Shown here: in pieces, positions 41,970 through 50,414 of the stretch
Layout: every line of letters begins with the position of its first letter
How positions within the stretch are numbered: the stretch's first letter is position 1
From: an uncultured Acidobacteriota bacterium
Lineage (GTDB): Bacteria; Acidobacteriota; Blastocatellia; Pyrinomonadales; Pyrinomonadaceae
Direction of reading: 5' to 3'
NCBI GenBank assembly: GCA_937871585.1
Contig: CALMPJ010000161.1
Coordinates: 1 to 52,492 of the forward strand
DNA: 52,492 nt
The notes under the pieces: generated by a model
What the model was told of the DNA's origin: nothing
The model's input: the letters and a program-made list of their open reading frames with translations, nothing else
The model's database searches: none
Position numbers and translations under genes: made by a program

Positions 41970-41998
41970 TAGACTTTACTGTCGATGCTTCATACTAT
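41970..41998 (+). promoter_or_regulatory. weak candidate promoter for the obg operon
   Basis: TAGACT (41970-41975) and TACTAT (41993-41998) are 17 nt apart, 12 nt before the obg ATG at 42011. The match is modest and the leader would be very short. Confidence 0.35.
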
Positions 41999-42010
41999 CT
42001 ATTGAGTAGT

Positions 42011-43039
42011 ATGTTTCTGGATCGAGTCAAAATTCGGGTGAAAGCCGGTGACGGCGGCAATGGTGTGACGGCGTTTCGTCGCGAGAAATTCGTACCGCGC
42101 GGCGGGCCTTCGGGCGGTGACGGCGGCGTTGGCGGCAGTGTTTGGATGGAAGCTTCAGAAGGAGTAAACACGCTGCTGCACCTTCGCTACAACCCCGAGC
42201 ATAAAGGCGAACGCGGCCGCCACGGCGAAGGCTCGAATCGTTCGGGTAAAGACGGTGCCGACGCGATCGTCAAAGTTCCCGTTGGGACTCAGGTCTATAA
42301 TGCCGACACCGGCGACCTGATGTTCGATTTTACCGAGCCCGGACAGCGATTCTGTGCCGCAAAAGGCGGCAAAGGCGGCTGGGGCAATGCTCACTTTGCA
42401 ACACCAACAAAACAAGCCCCAAAATATCACTACGACGGTCGTCCCGGAGAGGAACGCGAACTCCAGCTGGAACTTAAACTCATTGCCGATGTCGGCCTAG
42501 TCGGATTTCCCAATGCAGGCAAATCGACGCTGATATCCGTCATCTCGGCCGCTAAACCAAAGATCGCGGATTATCCGTTCACTACACTTGAACCAAATCT
42601 CGGCGTCGTTGACATAGGTGATTTCAGGACGTTTGTCGTAGCAGACATTCCGGGCTTGATCGAGGGAGCGAGCGACGGAGCCGGTCTCGGCGATAGGTTT
42701 CTAAGACATGTTGAACGAACGAAACTAATTCTTCACCTTGTCGATGTCTCCGAATTCTCAGGCCGCGATCCGGTTGAGGACTACGAGATAATCAATCGCG
42801 AGTTAGCCAACTATGACGTCGACCTGGCAAAACGGCCGCAGATCGTGGTTGCAACAAAACTCGATATCCTTGAGGACGAAGATAAGCTTGCGGCACTAAG
42901 GAAGCGTGCGAAAAAGGATAAGAAAGAGTTCTACGAGATCTCGTCTGCGTCGCAGAAAGGTGTCAAGGAATTGGTGAACGCTGTCACAGTGAAGCTCGAC
43001 GCGATCGCCGAGGAAGAGATTGAGATAACTGTCGCCTAA
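42011..43039 (+). CDS. obgE: GTPase Obg/CgtA
   Basis: I chose ATG 42011 ([18 protein letters not shown]); the longer frame starts with TTG. The glycine-rich Obg fold (residues 1-158) contains [19 protein letters not shown]. The G domain follows: G1 GFPNAGKST, switch region [15 protein letters not shown]3 DIPGLIEGA and G4 ATKLD. There is no C-terminal OCT domain; the protein ends after about 342 residues. Obg binds the 50S subunit and links ribosome assembly with stress and growth control. It is first in a six-gene operon in which later genes overlap or follow within 15 nt. Confidence 0.96.
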   Translation: MFLDRVKIRVKAGDGGNGVTAFRREKFVPRGGPSGGDGGVGGSVWMEASEGVNTLLHLRYNPEHKGERGRHGEGSNRSGKDGADAIVKVPVGTQVYNADTGDLMFDFTEPGQRFCAAKGGKGGWGNAHFATPTKQAPKYHYDGRPGEERELQLELKLIADVGLVGFPNAGKSTLISVISAAKPKIADYPFTTLEPNLGVVDIGDFRTFVVADIPGLIEGASDGAGLGDRFLRHVERTKLILHLVDVSEFSGRDPVEDYEIINRELANYDVDLAKRPQIVVATKLDILEDEDKLAALRKRAKKDKKEFYEISSASQKGVKELVNAVTVKLDAIAEEEIEITVA

Positions 43040-43043
43040 AGCA

Positions 43044-43718
43044 TTGAATATAGAAGACATAGCCCCAACGCAGCGAAAGCGCATCGCCTTTTTCGGCGGC
43101 AGTTTCGATCCTGTTCACAACGGCCATTATTCGATCGCCAGAGCCCTGCTCGAACAGTTTTCGCTTGCTCAATTTGTTTTTATTCCGGCATTTCACGCTC
43201 CGCATAAGGTTCGGCTAAAGCCGACTTCGGCATATGACCGTTACGCTATGTTGTGTCTTGCGACCGCGGACGAACGCGAAATGAGCGTGTCGCGCATCGA
43301 GATAGAGTCTCCCGAAAGGCCATTTTCTGTTGAAACGATGCCTCGGCTGATCGAGATGTTTCCGAATGCCGATCTGTTTTTCGTGATCGGCGGCGACTCG
43401 TGGGAAGAGATCACGACTTGGCGAGAATGGGAACGCGTCCTGTCGCTGATGAACATCATCGTTGTCACACGTCCGGGAACTGAGCTTTTGACCGATCATG
43501 TGACGGAAGAAATTCGTTCGCGTATCATCGACGTTCGCGGCAAGTACTACATGGACGACAAGGTTGTAACGCCGACGATCTACTTTTCGGATGCTGTAGA
43601 ATTGGATGTTTCGGCGACAGCGATAAGGAAAGAGATTCGCGACGGCGGCCATGATTGGCGGAGCGATGTTCCTGAGCGAGTTGCAAATTACATCGAAAAA
43701 TATCAGATTTATAAGTGA
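43044..43718 (+). CDS. nadD: nicotinate-nucleotide adenylyltransferase
   Basis: It catalyses nicotinate mononucleotide plus ATP to deamido-NAD. The signature is FFGGSFDPVHNGHYSIARAL, followed by FIPAFHAPHK, LFFVIGGDSWEEITTWREWE and the ISTSS-like VSATAIRKEIRDG. The start is TTG at 43044, 4 nt after the obg stop. No ATG precedes the conserved motif, so TTG with coupling to obg is the best reading. It overlaps the rsfS ATG by 1 nt (TGATG). Confidence 0.93.
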   Translation: MNIEDIAPTQRKRIAFFGGSFDPVHNGHYSIARALLEQFSLAQFVFIPAFHAPHKVRLKPTSAYDRYAMLCLATADEREMSVSRIEIESPERPFSVETMPRLIEMFPNADLFFVIGGDSWEEITTWREWERVLSLMNIIVVTRPGTELLTDHVTEEIRSRIIDVRGKYYMDDKVVTPTIYFSDAVELDVSATAIRKEIRDGGHDWRSDVPERVANYIEKYQIYK

Positions 43719-44149
43719 TGGAAGAAGTTAAGGAATTATCTCTCAATCGTGAAGAAGTCAGTGTCGAACTCGTGCCGAAAGCGGTGCCGTTCGAATCGCT
43801 CGACGAGCCATTGCAGCTTGCGATCAAGTGTATCGATGAAAAGAAGGGCCTCGGTATCGTCGCTCTCGATCTGCGCGAGATCGCGAGCTTTACCGAATTT
43901 TTTGTGATCGCCAGTGGTACGAATCAGCGGCAAGTGCAGGCAATTGCCGACGAGATCGACGAGCAGCTCAAGAAAAAGCACAAGACAAAGGCTGTCCGCG
44001 TCGAAGGCTACAATGCCGCCGAATGGGTGCTGGTCGATTACGGCGATTTTGTCGTGCACATTTTCGATAAGGACGCTCGCGACTATTACGACCTCGAACG
44101 GTTGTGGCGTGATGCCGGCCGTGTGACGCTGCCGGAGAGATTTGGATGA
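43718..44149 (+). CDS. rsfS: ribosomal silencing factor RsfS
   Basis: The 143-residue protein has the RsfS (DUF143, Iojap) core: GLGIVALDLREIASFTEFFV, IASGTNQRQVQAIADEIDEQ and GYNAAEWVLVDYGDFVVHIF, then YYDLERLWRDAGRV. It binds L14 and blocks subunit joining when nutrients are short. An N-terminal extension of about 28 residues precedes the core. It overlaps nadD by 1 nt and rlmH by 4 nt (ATGA). Confidence 0.94.
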   Translation: MEEVKELSLNREEVSVELVPKAVPFESLDEPLQLAIKCIDEKKGLGIVALDLREIASFTEFFVIASGTNQRQVQAIADEIDEQLKKKHKTKAVRVEGYNAAEWVLVDYGDFVVHIFDKDARDYYDLERLWRDAGRVTLPERFG

Positions 44150-44589
44150 AGATAAGGTTTTTGTGGGTCGGCAAGACCAAAAACAAACACTATCTGGCGC
44201 TGCAGGACGATTACTTGCAGCGTCTTTCTCATTTTGCGAAATGTGAGATCGTCGAGGTCAAAGACGGCGGCGGGAAAGACGCCGAGGGGCAACGCATACT
44301 TCAAAACTTGAATCCAAACTCATCCGTTTGCTTGCTCGATGTCGAGGGCCGCCATCTGTCATCGCACGAGCTTTCCCGCGAGGTCGAACGGTGGCAGAAC
44401 ACAGGTCGCAAGGAGACGACCTTCGTAATTGGAGGTGCCGATGGTGTGTCCGCGAAGGTTGCGGAAATGGCAACCGATAGGATATCCTTATCGTTTCTAA
44501 CTTTTACGCATGAGATGGCACGCGTAATTCTGCTGGAGCAACTTTATCGAGCACATACCATCATAAAAGGTTTTCCGTATCAGAAATGA
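44146..44589 (+). CDS. rlmH: 23S rRNA pseudouridine1915-N3 methyltransferase RlmH
   Basis: The 147-residue SPOUT-family protein has KIRFLWVGKTKNKHYLALQD, then FVIGGADGVSAKVAEMATDR (SAM-binding knot). The conserved C-terminus is LSFLTFTHEMARVILLEQLY, then RAHTIIKGFPYQK. It methylates helix 69 of 23S rRNA. Neighbouring rsfS and the downstream DksA-type gene both overlap it by 4 nt (ATGA), so expression is tightly coupled. Confidence 0.95.
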   Translation: MKIRFLWVGKTKNKHYLALQDDYLQRLSHFAKCEIVEVKDGGGKDAEGQRILQNLNPNSSVCLLDVEGRHLSSHELSREVERWQNTGRKETTFVIGGADGVSAKVAEMATDRISLSFLTFTHEMARVILLEQLYRAHTIIKGFPYQK

Positions 44590-44939
44590 GTAAATTGAAT
44601 CTAAAGGAAATTAAGCAGAAACTGATCGCCGAGCGCGAATTGCTGATCGATAAATTGAATGGAAATGATCTGTCGATAGACGATTCCGAGACGCCAGATC
44701 CTGTCGATCTGGCCGTGCGTAATTACTCGAAGAACGTAATGCTCGCGGTGTCCGAGAACGAGAGCAAGCAGCTCACGTTGATCGATGAAGCACTTCGCCG
44801 TATCGACGATGACGAATACGGCACTTGCCAAAACTGCGAGAACGACATCAATCCGAAGCGTCTCGCGGCGATACCTTGGGCGCGTTATTGTCTGGATTGT
44901 CAGGCTCTGCAGGAACAGGGCTTGCTTGACGAAGAATAG
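44586..44939 (+). CDS. DksA/TraR-family zinc-finger protein
   Basis: The 117-residue protein has an N-terminal coiled-coil helix (LKEIKQKLIAERELLIDKLN). A second helix follows (NESKQLTLIDEALRRIDDDE). The C4 zinc finger is YGTCQNCENDINPKRLAAIP, then ARYCLDCQA. This matches the DksA C4 family; such proteins enter the RNA polymerase secondary channel. The coiled-coil tip motif DPVDLAVRNYS shows partial likeness to the DxxDxA motif of DksA. It is co-transcribed with rlmH and comF. Confidence 0.85.
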   Translation: MSKLNLKEIKQKLIAERELLIDKLNGNDLSIDDSETPDPVDLAVRNYSKNVMLAVSENESKQLTLIDEALRRIDDDEYGTCQNCENDINPKRLAAIPWARYCLDCQALQEQGLLDEE

Positions 44940-44954
44940 ACACAAATCTCCCTT

Positions 44955-45683
44955 ATGTTCGAAAGGATCCTCGATCCGATCTCATCAATATTTTTTCCCC
45001 AAGAATGTAATACTTGCGGCGGACCGTCAAACGAGTCCGCCGTTGGTGTCTCATGCCGCGAATGCTGGAATGACACGCCTTTGTTCTCAGGCAGTGAGAT
45101 CCTCTGCCGCCGTTGCGGTGCACTGCTTGGGGCTAGCGGCGGGCCGCGTGATGTTTCATGTCACAAATGCGATGAACATTTTTACGAACATGCCTTCGCC
45201 GTCGGTCCGTATGTAAAGGCTCTTGCGTCCGAGATCGTGCATCTTAAGACCACGCCGAACATTTCAAAATACCTCGCAGTTCAAATTAGAAAATCTTTGG
45301 ATCGCCACGAACTGAGAAAAATAGATCTTGTAGTGCCGGTGCCGCTTTCGAAAGAACGTGCCGTTGAACGAGGCTTCAACCAAGCGGCGGTAGTTGCAGA
45401 AGTTGTAGGAAAATACTTAGACCGCAAAGTCGATGCTTTTAGCGTAGAACGTACAAAGCACACGCCAATTCACCGAATGTCGATGGATCGGCGAGCTCGC
45501 GAACTAACGGTCGAGAAAGCGTTTAGCGTAACGCGCCCAAAACTCATCGCAGGAAAGTCGATATTGCTGGTCGATGATGTTCTCACGTCAGGATCGACGG
45601 TATCGGCATGTGCAAAGGCTCTATTGAAAAACGGCGCTGCCAATGTGATCGTTTTCACACTGGCACGCGCCGTTTTGAAGTAA
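44955..45683 (+). CDS. comF: ComF-family phosphoribosyltransferase-like protein
   Basis: The 242-residue protein has a double zinc-finger-like N-terminus (CNTCGG, SCRECWND, CRRCGALLG, CHKCDEHF). ComF phrases follow: AVGPYVKALASEIVHLKTTP, DLVVPVPLSKERAVERGFNQ and the PRPP-binding motif ILLVDDVLTSGSTVSACA. ComF proteins are linked to natural transformation and DNA uptake in several bacteria. No other competence genes are in the window except recA and the pilus-like cluster. It is the last gene of the obg operon, 15 nt after the DksA-type gene. Confidence 0.9.
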   Translation: MFERILDPISSIFFPQECNTCGGPSNESAVGVSCRECWNDTPLFSGSEILCRRCGALLGASGGPRDVSCHKCDEHFYEHAFAVGPYVKALASEIVHLKTTPNISKYLAVQIRKSLDRHELRKIDLVVPVPLSKERAVERGFNQAAVVAEVVGKYLDRKVDAFSVERTKHTPIHRMSMDRRARELTVEKAFSVTRPKLIAGKSILLVDDVLTSGSTVSACAKALLKNGAANVIVFTLARAVLK

Positions 45684-45691
45684 GGAATCTA

Positions 45692-47668
45692 CTACGGAAC
45701 GTCGTTGACCTGAGCCGGAATATCGCCGTTCAAGCCAAACTGTCCGATAAACAAACCGCTCGTGCTTCGCTGCAGATACCAAACGCCGGTAGACGGTCTA
45801 AAGACCGCTACATCGTCCCGGCCATCCGCATCGTAGTCACCAACAACCGGCGTATCGCCATTGACTCCAAACTGCTGAGCCAAGAAACCGGACGTTGAAC
45901 GATTCATATACCAAACTCCGGTGGATGGCCTAAATACTGCCTGATCATTACGGCCGTCACCGTCAAAATCACCCTGCGTGGGAATATCGCCATTCAGTCC
46001 AAATGGGATCGCCGTGTACGAGCTATCAATGCTATTCAATCGATGCCAAACGCCGGTTGCCGGACGAAATACCGATATATCAAATCGACCATCACCGTCA
46101 TAGTCGCCGGACGCCGGCAGATCGCCGCTTGTTCCGAACGGAACCGACGAGAAATTGTTTGGGTTCGAAGAACGGCGTATCCACCACGTCCCTGTCGAAG
46201 GCCGGAATACTGCCTGATCGGCTTTCGCATCACCATCAAAGTCGCCCGGCGCCGGGACGTCGCCCGCAGCTCCAAATGGTACGACGCTCACGGTCGAATC
46301 ACTGCTGCGATACGTGTACCAGACATTCGTCGACGGACGAAAAACGGCTACATCGTTAAGGTTGTCACCGTCATAGTCCTTGGCGACCGGAGTATCTCCG
46401 TTCGACCCGAACTGCAAGATCCTGACAACGGCCGCCTGAAGATTGTATGTGTACCACGTTCCATTTGATGGTCGGAAAAGCGCGAGTTCGGACGTAAGAT
46501 CGCCATCAAAGTCGCTCGATGAGCGAAGTCGTACGATCTTATCGACCGTGCCGCTCGTCAGGCCTGTCATATAAAGCTCGCCTTCGTCATCTTCACCGAA
46601 CGAAGACAGAAGACGCGGCGTGTCTAGCAATGCCGTTGTATTCGACGCATTAACAAAGATCTCGCCGGTACAGTAATCGGCATAAACATACGTGCCATCG
46701 ACAAACGAGCTCTGAGTACCGCGATAGACGTAGCCACCGGTTACACTACATCGCGAACCTGTTTGCGCGTAGAAATATATCGGCATCGTATAGTTTCCCG
46801 GAACACAAGCTGTCGGATCGAGGCCCGTACAAGTCGTCGCTTCGTAGACTCGCCAGCCTTGATTGCTGCCGAGCGTTACCTTGTCGACCTCTTCGACTGC
46901 GTCCTGGCCGACGTCGCCAACCCAAAGGTCGCCGTTCGATCGATCAAATGACCAACGCCAAGGATTTCGCATTCCGATAGCATAAATTTCGTCCGCTCCG
47001 GGCGTCGCACCAGCGTACGGATTTGTCGGTGGGATCGTGTAGCCGGGAGCAGTCGGCGTGACGGCCGTACTTGGCGTAATTCGCAAGATCTTGCCAAGCA
47101 ACTCGTTAATATTCTGCGAGCGATTTCCCGGATCGTTTGCCGAGCCGCCATCGCCCATGCCGATATAAAGATTATTGTCTGGGCCAAACGCGATCATTCC
47201 GCCATTGTGATTTGAGAACGGTTGGGCAATGTTCAGCAAGATCACTTCGCTGGCCGGATCGCCGACCGTATTGCCGTTGATCGCAGTAAATCGAGAAACG
47301 ATCGTCGCGCCGTCAGATTGCCGCGTGTAGTTCACAAAAAAGTAGCTATTCGTCGCAAACTGCGGGTGGAACGCAAGGCCTAACAGGCCGCGTTCACTTC
47401 CCGATGAACTGACACGATCCGTGAGATTGATAAAATCGCTAACAGCCATTGTCTGGCGATTCACAACTCGAATGAGACCGCGTTGCTGAACGACAAAAAG
47501 CCGCTTCGTACCGTCTTTCGAACTCGTGATGTGAACAGGCAACGAAAGTCCCGTCAAATAAGGCACCGTTCTGATCGTAAGCGGAGCCGGCGTGACCTGG
47601 CCCATAACGACCGCGATGTTTGCAATAAATGCCAGCACAGCGGCCAGCACGAATGTATTCCTTCTCAT
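45692..47668 (-). CDS. secreted PQQ-type glucose/sorbosone dehydrogenase-like protein fused to FG-GAP repeats
   Basis: ATG 47668 (AAGG 7 nt upstream) begins a signal peptide (MRRNTFVLAAVLAFIANIAV, then VMGQ); the longer frame is rejected. Residues of about 30-390 form a GSDH propeller: GLLGLAFHPQFATNSYFFVN, FSNHNGGMIAFGPDNNLYIG, MGDGGSANDPGNRSQN, IYAIGMRNPWRWSFD and VGDVGQDAVEEV. These motifs carry the PQQ and calcium ligands in the family, so it may oxidise sugars in the periplasm or outside. From about residue 400 there are six FG-GAP/VCBS units of about 48 residues (DGDTPVAKDYDGDN-like, AVFRPSTGVWYLQRSTSG). They closely resemble the C-terminal part of the protein at 16038-17984. It converges on comF. 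Confidence 0.87.
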   Translation of the reverse strand: MRRNTFVLAAVLAFIANIAVVMGQVTPAPLTIRTVPYLTGLSLPVHITSSKDGTKRLFVVQQRGLIRVVNRQTMAVSDFINLTDRVSSSGSERGLLGLAFHPQFATNSYFFVNYTRQSDGATIVSRFTAINGNTVGDPASEVILLNIAQPFSNHNGGMIAFGPDNNLYIGMGDGGSANDPGNRSQNINELLGKILRITPSTAVTPTAPGYTIPPTNPYAGATPGADEIYAIGMRNPWRWSFDRSNGDLWVGDVGQDAVEEVDKVTLGSNQGWRVYEATTCTGLDPTACVPGNYTMPIYFYAQTGSRCSVTGGYVYRGTQSSFVDGTYVYADYCTGEIFVNASNTTALLDTPRLLSSFGEDDEGELYMTGLTSGTVDKIVRLRSSSDFDGDLTSELALFRPSNGTWYTYNLQAAVVRILQFGSNGDTPVAKDYDGDNLNDVAVFRPSTNVWYTYRSSDSTVSVVPFGAAGDVPAPGDFDGDAKADQAVFRPSTGTWWIRRSSNPNNFSSVPFGTSGDLPASGDYDGDGRFDISVFRPATGVWHRLNSIDSSYTAIPFGLNGDIPTQGDFDGDGRNDQAVFRPSTGVWYMNRSTSGFLAQQFGVNGDTPVVGDYDADGRDDVAVFRPSTGVWYLQRSTSGLFIGQFGLNGDIPAQVNDVP

Positions 47669-47831
47669 AAATTTACCTTCTGCGAATCTCAATCTTAGCA
47701 ACAATAGATTGTTGAACAAAAGCCTGATCTAAATGATATCGACGACAAAGTCCGCGTATCGAAACTGGAGGGTTGAAACCGTTTTAATCTAACTAAATTC
47801 TATCGCCTGCAACGTACAAAATGCAAGACAA

Positions 47832-48908
47832 TTAAAGACGGTACTTTACACGCTTTGCCCGAAGTGCGTCGTCCTCATTTTCGAGATTCTGCAAACGCAT
47901 CGTGATGTCCGCAGTCATCGAAAGATCAGCCAATTCACCATTATTAAATTTGGAATAGCCCGCCGCTGCGATCATCGCGGCGTTATCGGTCGATAGAAGT
48001 TTTGATGGAAAGTAAACGGGAACGCCAATTCGGAAGCCAAGGTTTTCAGCCCCCTCACGCAATGCCAAATTACAGGCGACACCGCCGGCGACGATAAACG
48101 TCTTGGGCTGAAGTTCGTTAGCCAGACGTTCCATTCTGCCGACAAGAGCCTTTACAACCGCCGCTTGAAAACACGCGGCTACATCGCAAATATCTTGCGA
48201 GGCAGTCGCTTCGCCTGTCGCCGGCTCGATCTCACTTTCCCGCAAATAGCGAGCAACAGCTGTTTTTAATCCGCTAAAACTGAGGTCAGGGCGACCGTCG
48301 GAGATCTTAGCCTGCGGGAACGTGATCTTTCCCGCCTCGCCTCGTTTCGCAATGCGTTCGATCACCGGCCCGCCGGGATATCCAAGGCCAAGCATCTTCG
48401 CAACCTTATCAAAAGCCTCGCCCGCAGCATCGTCGCGTGTGCGCGAAACTACACGATACTTCCCTTCTTCGGGAACGTGAAAAATATTAGTGTGGCCGCC
48501 GGAGACGATCAACGCGAGTGCGGGAAATTCGACCGCCGGATTCTCGAAGTTCACGGAGAAGACGTGTCCTTCGATATGATTTACACCAACAAGCGGCTTA
48601 CCGAGAACGTATGCCAGCGATTTTGCATAGCAAACACCGACAAGCAGCGAACCTATCAGTCCGGGACCTTGTGTAACGGCGATAGCGTCGATATCGGCAA
48701 GTTCCACCTTTGCTTCGGCTATCGCCTGCTTTACTATCGGATCGATCTGCCGTAGATGTTCACTCGATGCGATCTCAGGCACGACGCCGCCCCACGCCCG
48801 ATGTATATCGATCTGAGACGAAATTATCGATGACAAGATCTCACGGCCATCTCGCACAACGGCCGCGGCGGTTTCATCACACGAACTTTCGATACCAAGT
48901 ATCAGCAC
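47832..48908 (-). CDS. tsaD: tRNA threonylcarbamoyladenosine transferase TsaD
   Basis: The 358-residue protein is the universal t6A37 synthesis factor. Motifs are ILGIESSCDETAAAVVRDGR, VVPEIASSEHLRQIDPIV, VNHIEGHVFS (metal-binding HxExH-like), ALIVSGGHTNIFHV, DDAAGEAFDKVAKMLGLGYP and FIVAGGVACNLALREG. It transfers the threonylcarbamoyl group to A37 of ANN-decoding tRNAs together with TsaB and TsaE, which are not in the window. It is preceded by the DUF4286 gene (9-nt gap) on the same strand. Confidence 0.97.
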   Translation of the reverse strand: MLILGIESSCDETAAAVVRDGREILSSIISSQIDIHRAWGGVVPEIASSEHLRQIDPIVKQAIAEAKVELADIDAIAVTQGPGLIGSLLVGVCYAKSLAYVLGKPLVGVNHIEGHVFSVNFENPAVEFPALALIVSGGHTNIFHVPEEGKYRVVSRTRDDAAGEAFDKVAKMLGLGYPGGPVIERIAKRGEAGKITFPQAKISDGRPDLSFSGLKTAVARYLRESEIEPATGEATASQDICDVAACFQAAVVKALVGRMERLANELQPKTFIVAGGVACNLALREGAENLGFRIGVPVYFPSKLLSTDNAAMIAAAGYSKFNNGELADLSMTADITMRLQNLENEDDALRAKRVKYRL

Positions 48909-48917
48909 GCTTCTAGC

Positions 48918-49235
48918 TTACCAAATGCCGCGTTTCTGCTCAGAATCGAATCGGCAAACGGCATGCCATTCCTCACGGCTCGGCGTGACACCGTTAGGGA
49001 AATGCTCGGCGAAATCATCGCGAAGCTTCGCCGCAAACTCGCTCAAATAGAGATCAAGCGATTCGCGATCTTCGGCTTCGTAAACGGTTCGTCGCCGATC
49101 GCCGTCGCGATAGTAGGTAGCGGCCACAAAACAGCCGGTCGCAACTACTTCCGCGATGTGCTTGTCGAGCATATAAGCATCGAGGCGTTCGGCGTGTTCG
49201 GGAACAACATCGAGAGTTACTTCATATGTGATCAT
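48918..49235 (-). CDS. DUF4286-family protein
   Basis: The 105-residue protein opens with ITYEVTLDVVPEHAERLDAY, then MLDKHIAEVVATGCFVAATY and ESLDLYLSEFAAKLRDDFAE, which fits the DUF4286 ferredoxin-like (ABM-type) fold. Function is unknown. The ATG directly follows the TAA of the VOC gene, so the two are translationally coupled, and tsaD follows 9 nt downstream. Confidence 0.7.
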   Translation of the reverse strand: MITYEVTLDVVPEHAERLDAYMLDKHIAEVVATGCFVAATYYRDGDRRRTVYEAEDRESLDLYLSEFAAKLRDDFAEHFPNGVTPSREEWHAVCRFDSEQKRGIW

Positions 49236-49622
49236 TTATCTCACTCCCGTAAACAACGTGGTGTCATCGACAAAGCAAAGCCCGTTTCCGAATGGATCGC
49301 GGCAGTAGAACGACCGTTCACGCCACGGACGCACGTTGATCTCACCGGATGGCGAGCCGTGGACGTCGTCGCTTTCGAGGCAATCGAGCCCCTTTGCACG
49401 TTTGAATATCGACTCGAGTTCTGCCGTCGCAAAATAAATGTGATCGGCGATCGGCTGACCGTTGTTCTCAATGATCGCAAGTATCACCGGCCCGCAATCA
49501 AAGTAATGTCGCCCGCGATGAACTTCACGGCCTTCGTCGTCGAGCAGTGTTTTGTAGAATTCAACCGCCTGATCAATGTCACTCACCGGCACAAATATCC
49601 TGAAAATCGAAGCTTTGCCCAT
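49236..49622 (-). CDS. VOC-superfamily (glyoxalase-like) protein
   Basis: The 128-residue protein has one VOC unit pair: IFRIFVPVSDIDQAVEFYKT, VILAIIENNG, ADHIYFATAELESIFKRAKG and SFYCRDPFGNGLCFVDDT. The DPFGNGLCFVD ending is typical of glyoxalase/bleomycin-resistance/dioxygenase folds. The substrate and metal cannot be assigned from sequence. It is first of the VOC, DUF4286, tsaD unit. Confidence 0.8.
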   Translation of the reverse strand: MGKASIFRIFVPVSDIDQAVEFYKTLLDDEGREVHRGRHYFDCGPVILAIIENNGQPIADHIYFATAELESIFKRAKGLDCLESDDVHGSPSGEINVRPWRERSFYCRDPFGNGLCFVDDTTLFTGVR

Positions 49623-49669
49623 TCAATTCAACCTCCGCATTGAACAATAATCGCATACAATCGTAAGAT

Positions 49670-50242
49670 ATGTCGCAGGCAATGGACACACATTCCGTCA
49701 CAGAATTATTGGTCGATCTCTCGAACGGCAAACGCGACGCCGTCGATCAACTGTTGCCGCTGATCTACGACGAATTGAAACGGCTCGCAGCAAGCTACCT
49801 TCGCCGCGAACGCAGTGATCACACGCTACAGCCAACGGCCCTAGTCAACGAAGCGTACCTCAAAATGATCGACATCACGCGAGTTTCGTGGCAGAACAAG
49901 GCGCATTTTATCGGTGTTGCGGCGAACCAGATGCGGCGAATTCTCGTAGATCACGCCCGCCAGCACAACGCCCTGAAACGCGGCGGCGAATTCCACATTC
50001 TCACGCTCAACGAGGAAATTGATAAGGCAGACGAGCAATCGACCGAGCTTATCGAACTAGACGAAGCACTCAACGAACTCGAGAAAATGGATCCAACGAA
50101 AGCAAAGCTCGTCGAGCTGCGCTATTTCGGCGGCCTAACGTTCGACGAAGCCGCCGAGGTCATGGGCGTTTCAACCATCACCGTAAAACGCCATTGGAAA
50201 ATGACAAAAGCTTGGCTGTACGGCCGACTGGCAAAACAGTGA
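49670..50242 (+). CDS. ECF-like sigma factor (TIGR02999 / Sig-70_X6 type)
   Basis: The 190-residue protein matches the small sigma family frequent in Acidobacteria and Planctomycetes: LIYDELKRLAASYLRRERSD, HTLQPTALVNEAYLKMIDIT, FIGVAANQMRRILVDHARQH and VELRYFGGLTFDEAAEVMGV, then ITVKRHWKMTKAWLYGRL. In many genomes this type is followed by a Ser/Thr kinase gene; here it is not. Instead two genes downstream carry the same candidate promoter (TGATAC-N17-CGCCTTAC), which suggests a local regulon. A second in-frame ATG at 49682 is an alternative start. Confidence 0.88.
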   Translation: MSQAMDTHSVTELLVDLSNGKRDAVDQLLPLIYDELKRLAASYLRRERSDHTLQPTALVNEAYLKMIDITRVSWQNKAHFIGVAANQMRRILVDHARQHNALKRGGEFHILTLNEEIDKADEQSTELIELDEALNELEKMDPTKAKLVELRYFGGLTFDEAAEVMGVSTITVKRHWKMTKAWLYGRLAKQ

Positions 50243-50244
50243 AG

Positions 50245-50330
50245 AGCGAACAGTGAACAGTGAACAGTGAAGTACGCATTCCTCAATTGGTTGTTCGTTG
50301 TTCTCTGTTCAGTGTTCACTTTCTTTTTTC
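50245..50330 (+). terminator. long hairpin built from heptamer repeats, terminator-like
   Basis: Tandem GAACAGT units (50248-50271) are followed by an inverted, imperfect copy (50293-50319, CTGTTCAGTGTTCAC). Together they form a stem of about 26 bp with a 15-nt loop, followed by TTTCTTTTTT. It lies directly after the ECF sigma gene and would end its transcript. Confidence 0.6.
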
Positions 50331-50337
50331 CTCGTCT

Positions 50338-50368
50338 TGATACATTTCTCATTGCAGTTTCGCCTTAC
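50338..50368 (+). promoter_or_regulatory. candidate ECF promoter, copy 1 (TGATAC-N17-CGCCTTAC)
   Basis: TGATAC (50338-50343) and CGCCTTAC (50361-50368) are separated by 17 nt, 46 nt before the ATG at 50415. The same elements with the same spacing recur at 51184-51214. The spacer (TTTCTCA) and the downstream ATGACG are also largely shared. Confidence 0.6.
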
Positions 50369-50414
50369 CAGATGACGAGCCATTTGGCACGCATTTAATA
50401 AAGGAGAAATTGCA

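Noticed and set aside
48963..49643. 226-residue plus-strand frame opposite the DUF4286 and VOC genes
   Set aside because: Both minus-strand genes match known families with coupled starts; the plus-strand translation shows no domain and begins inside a gene.
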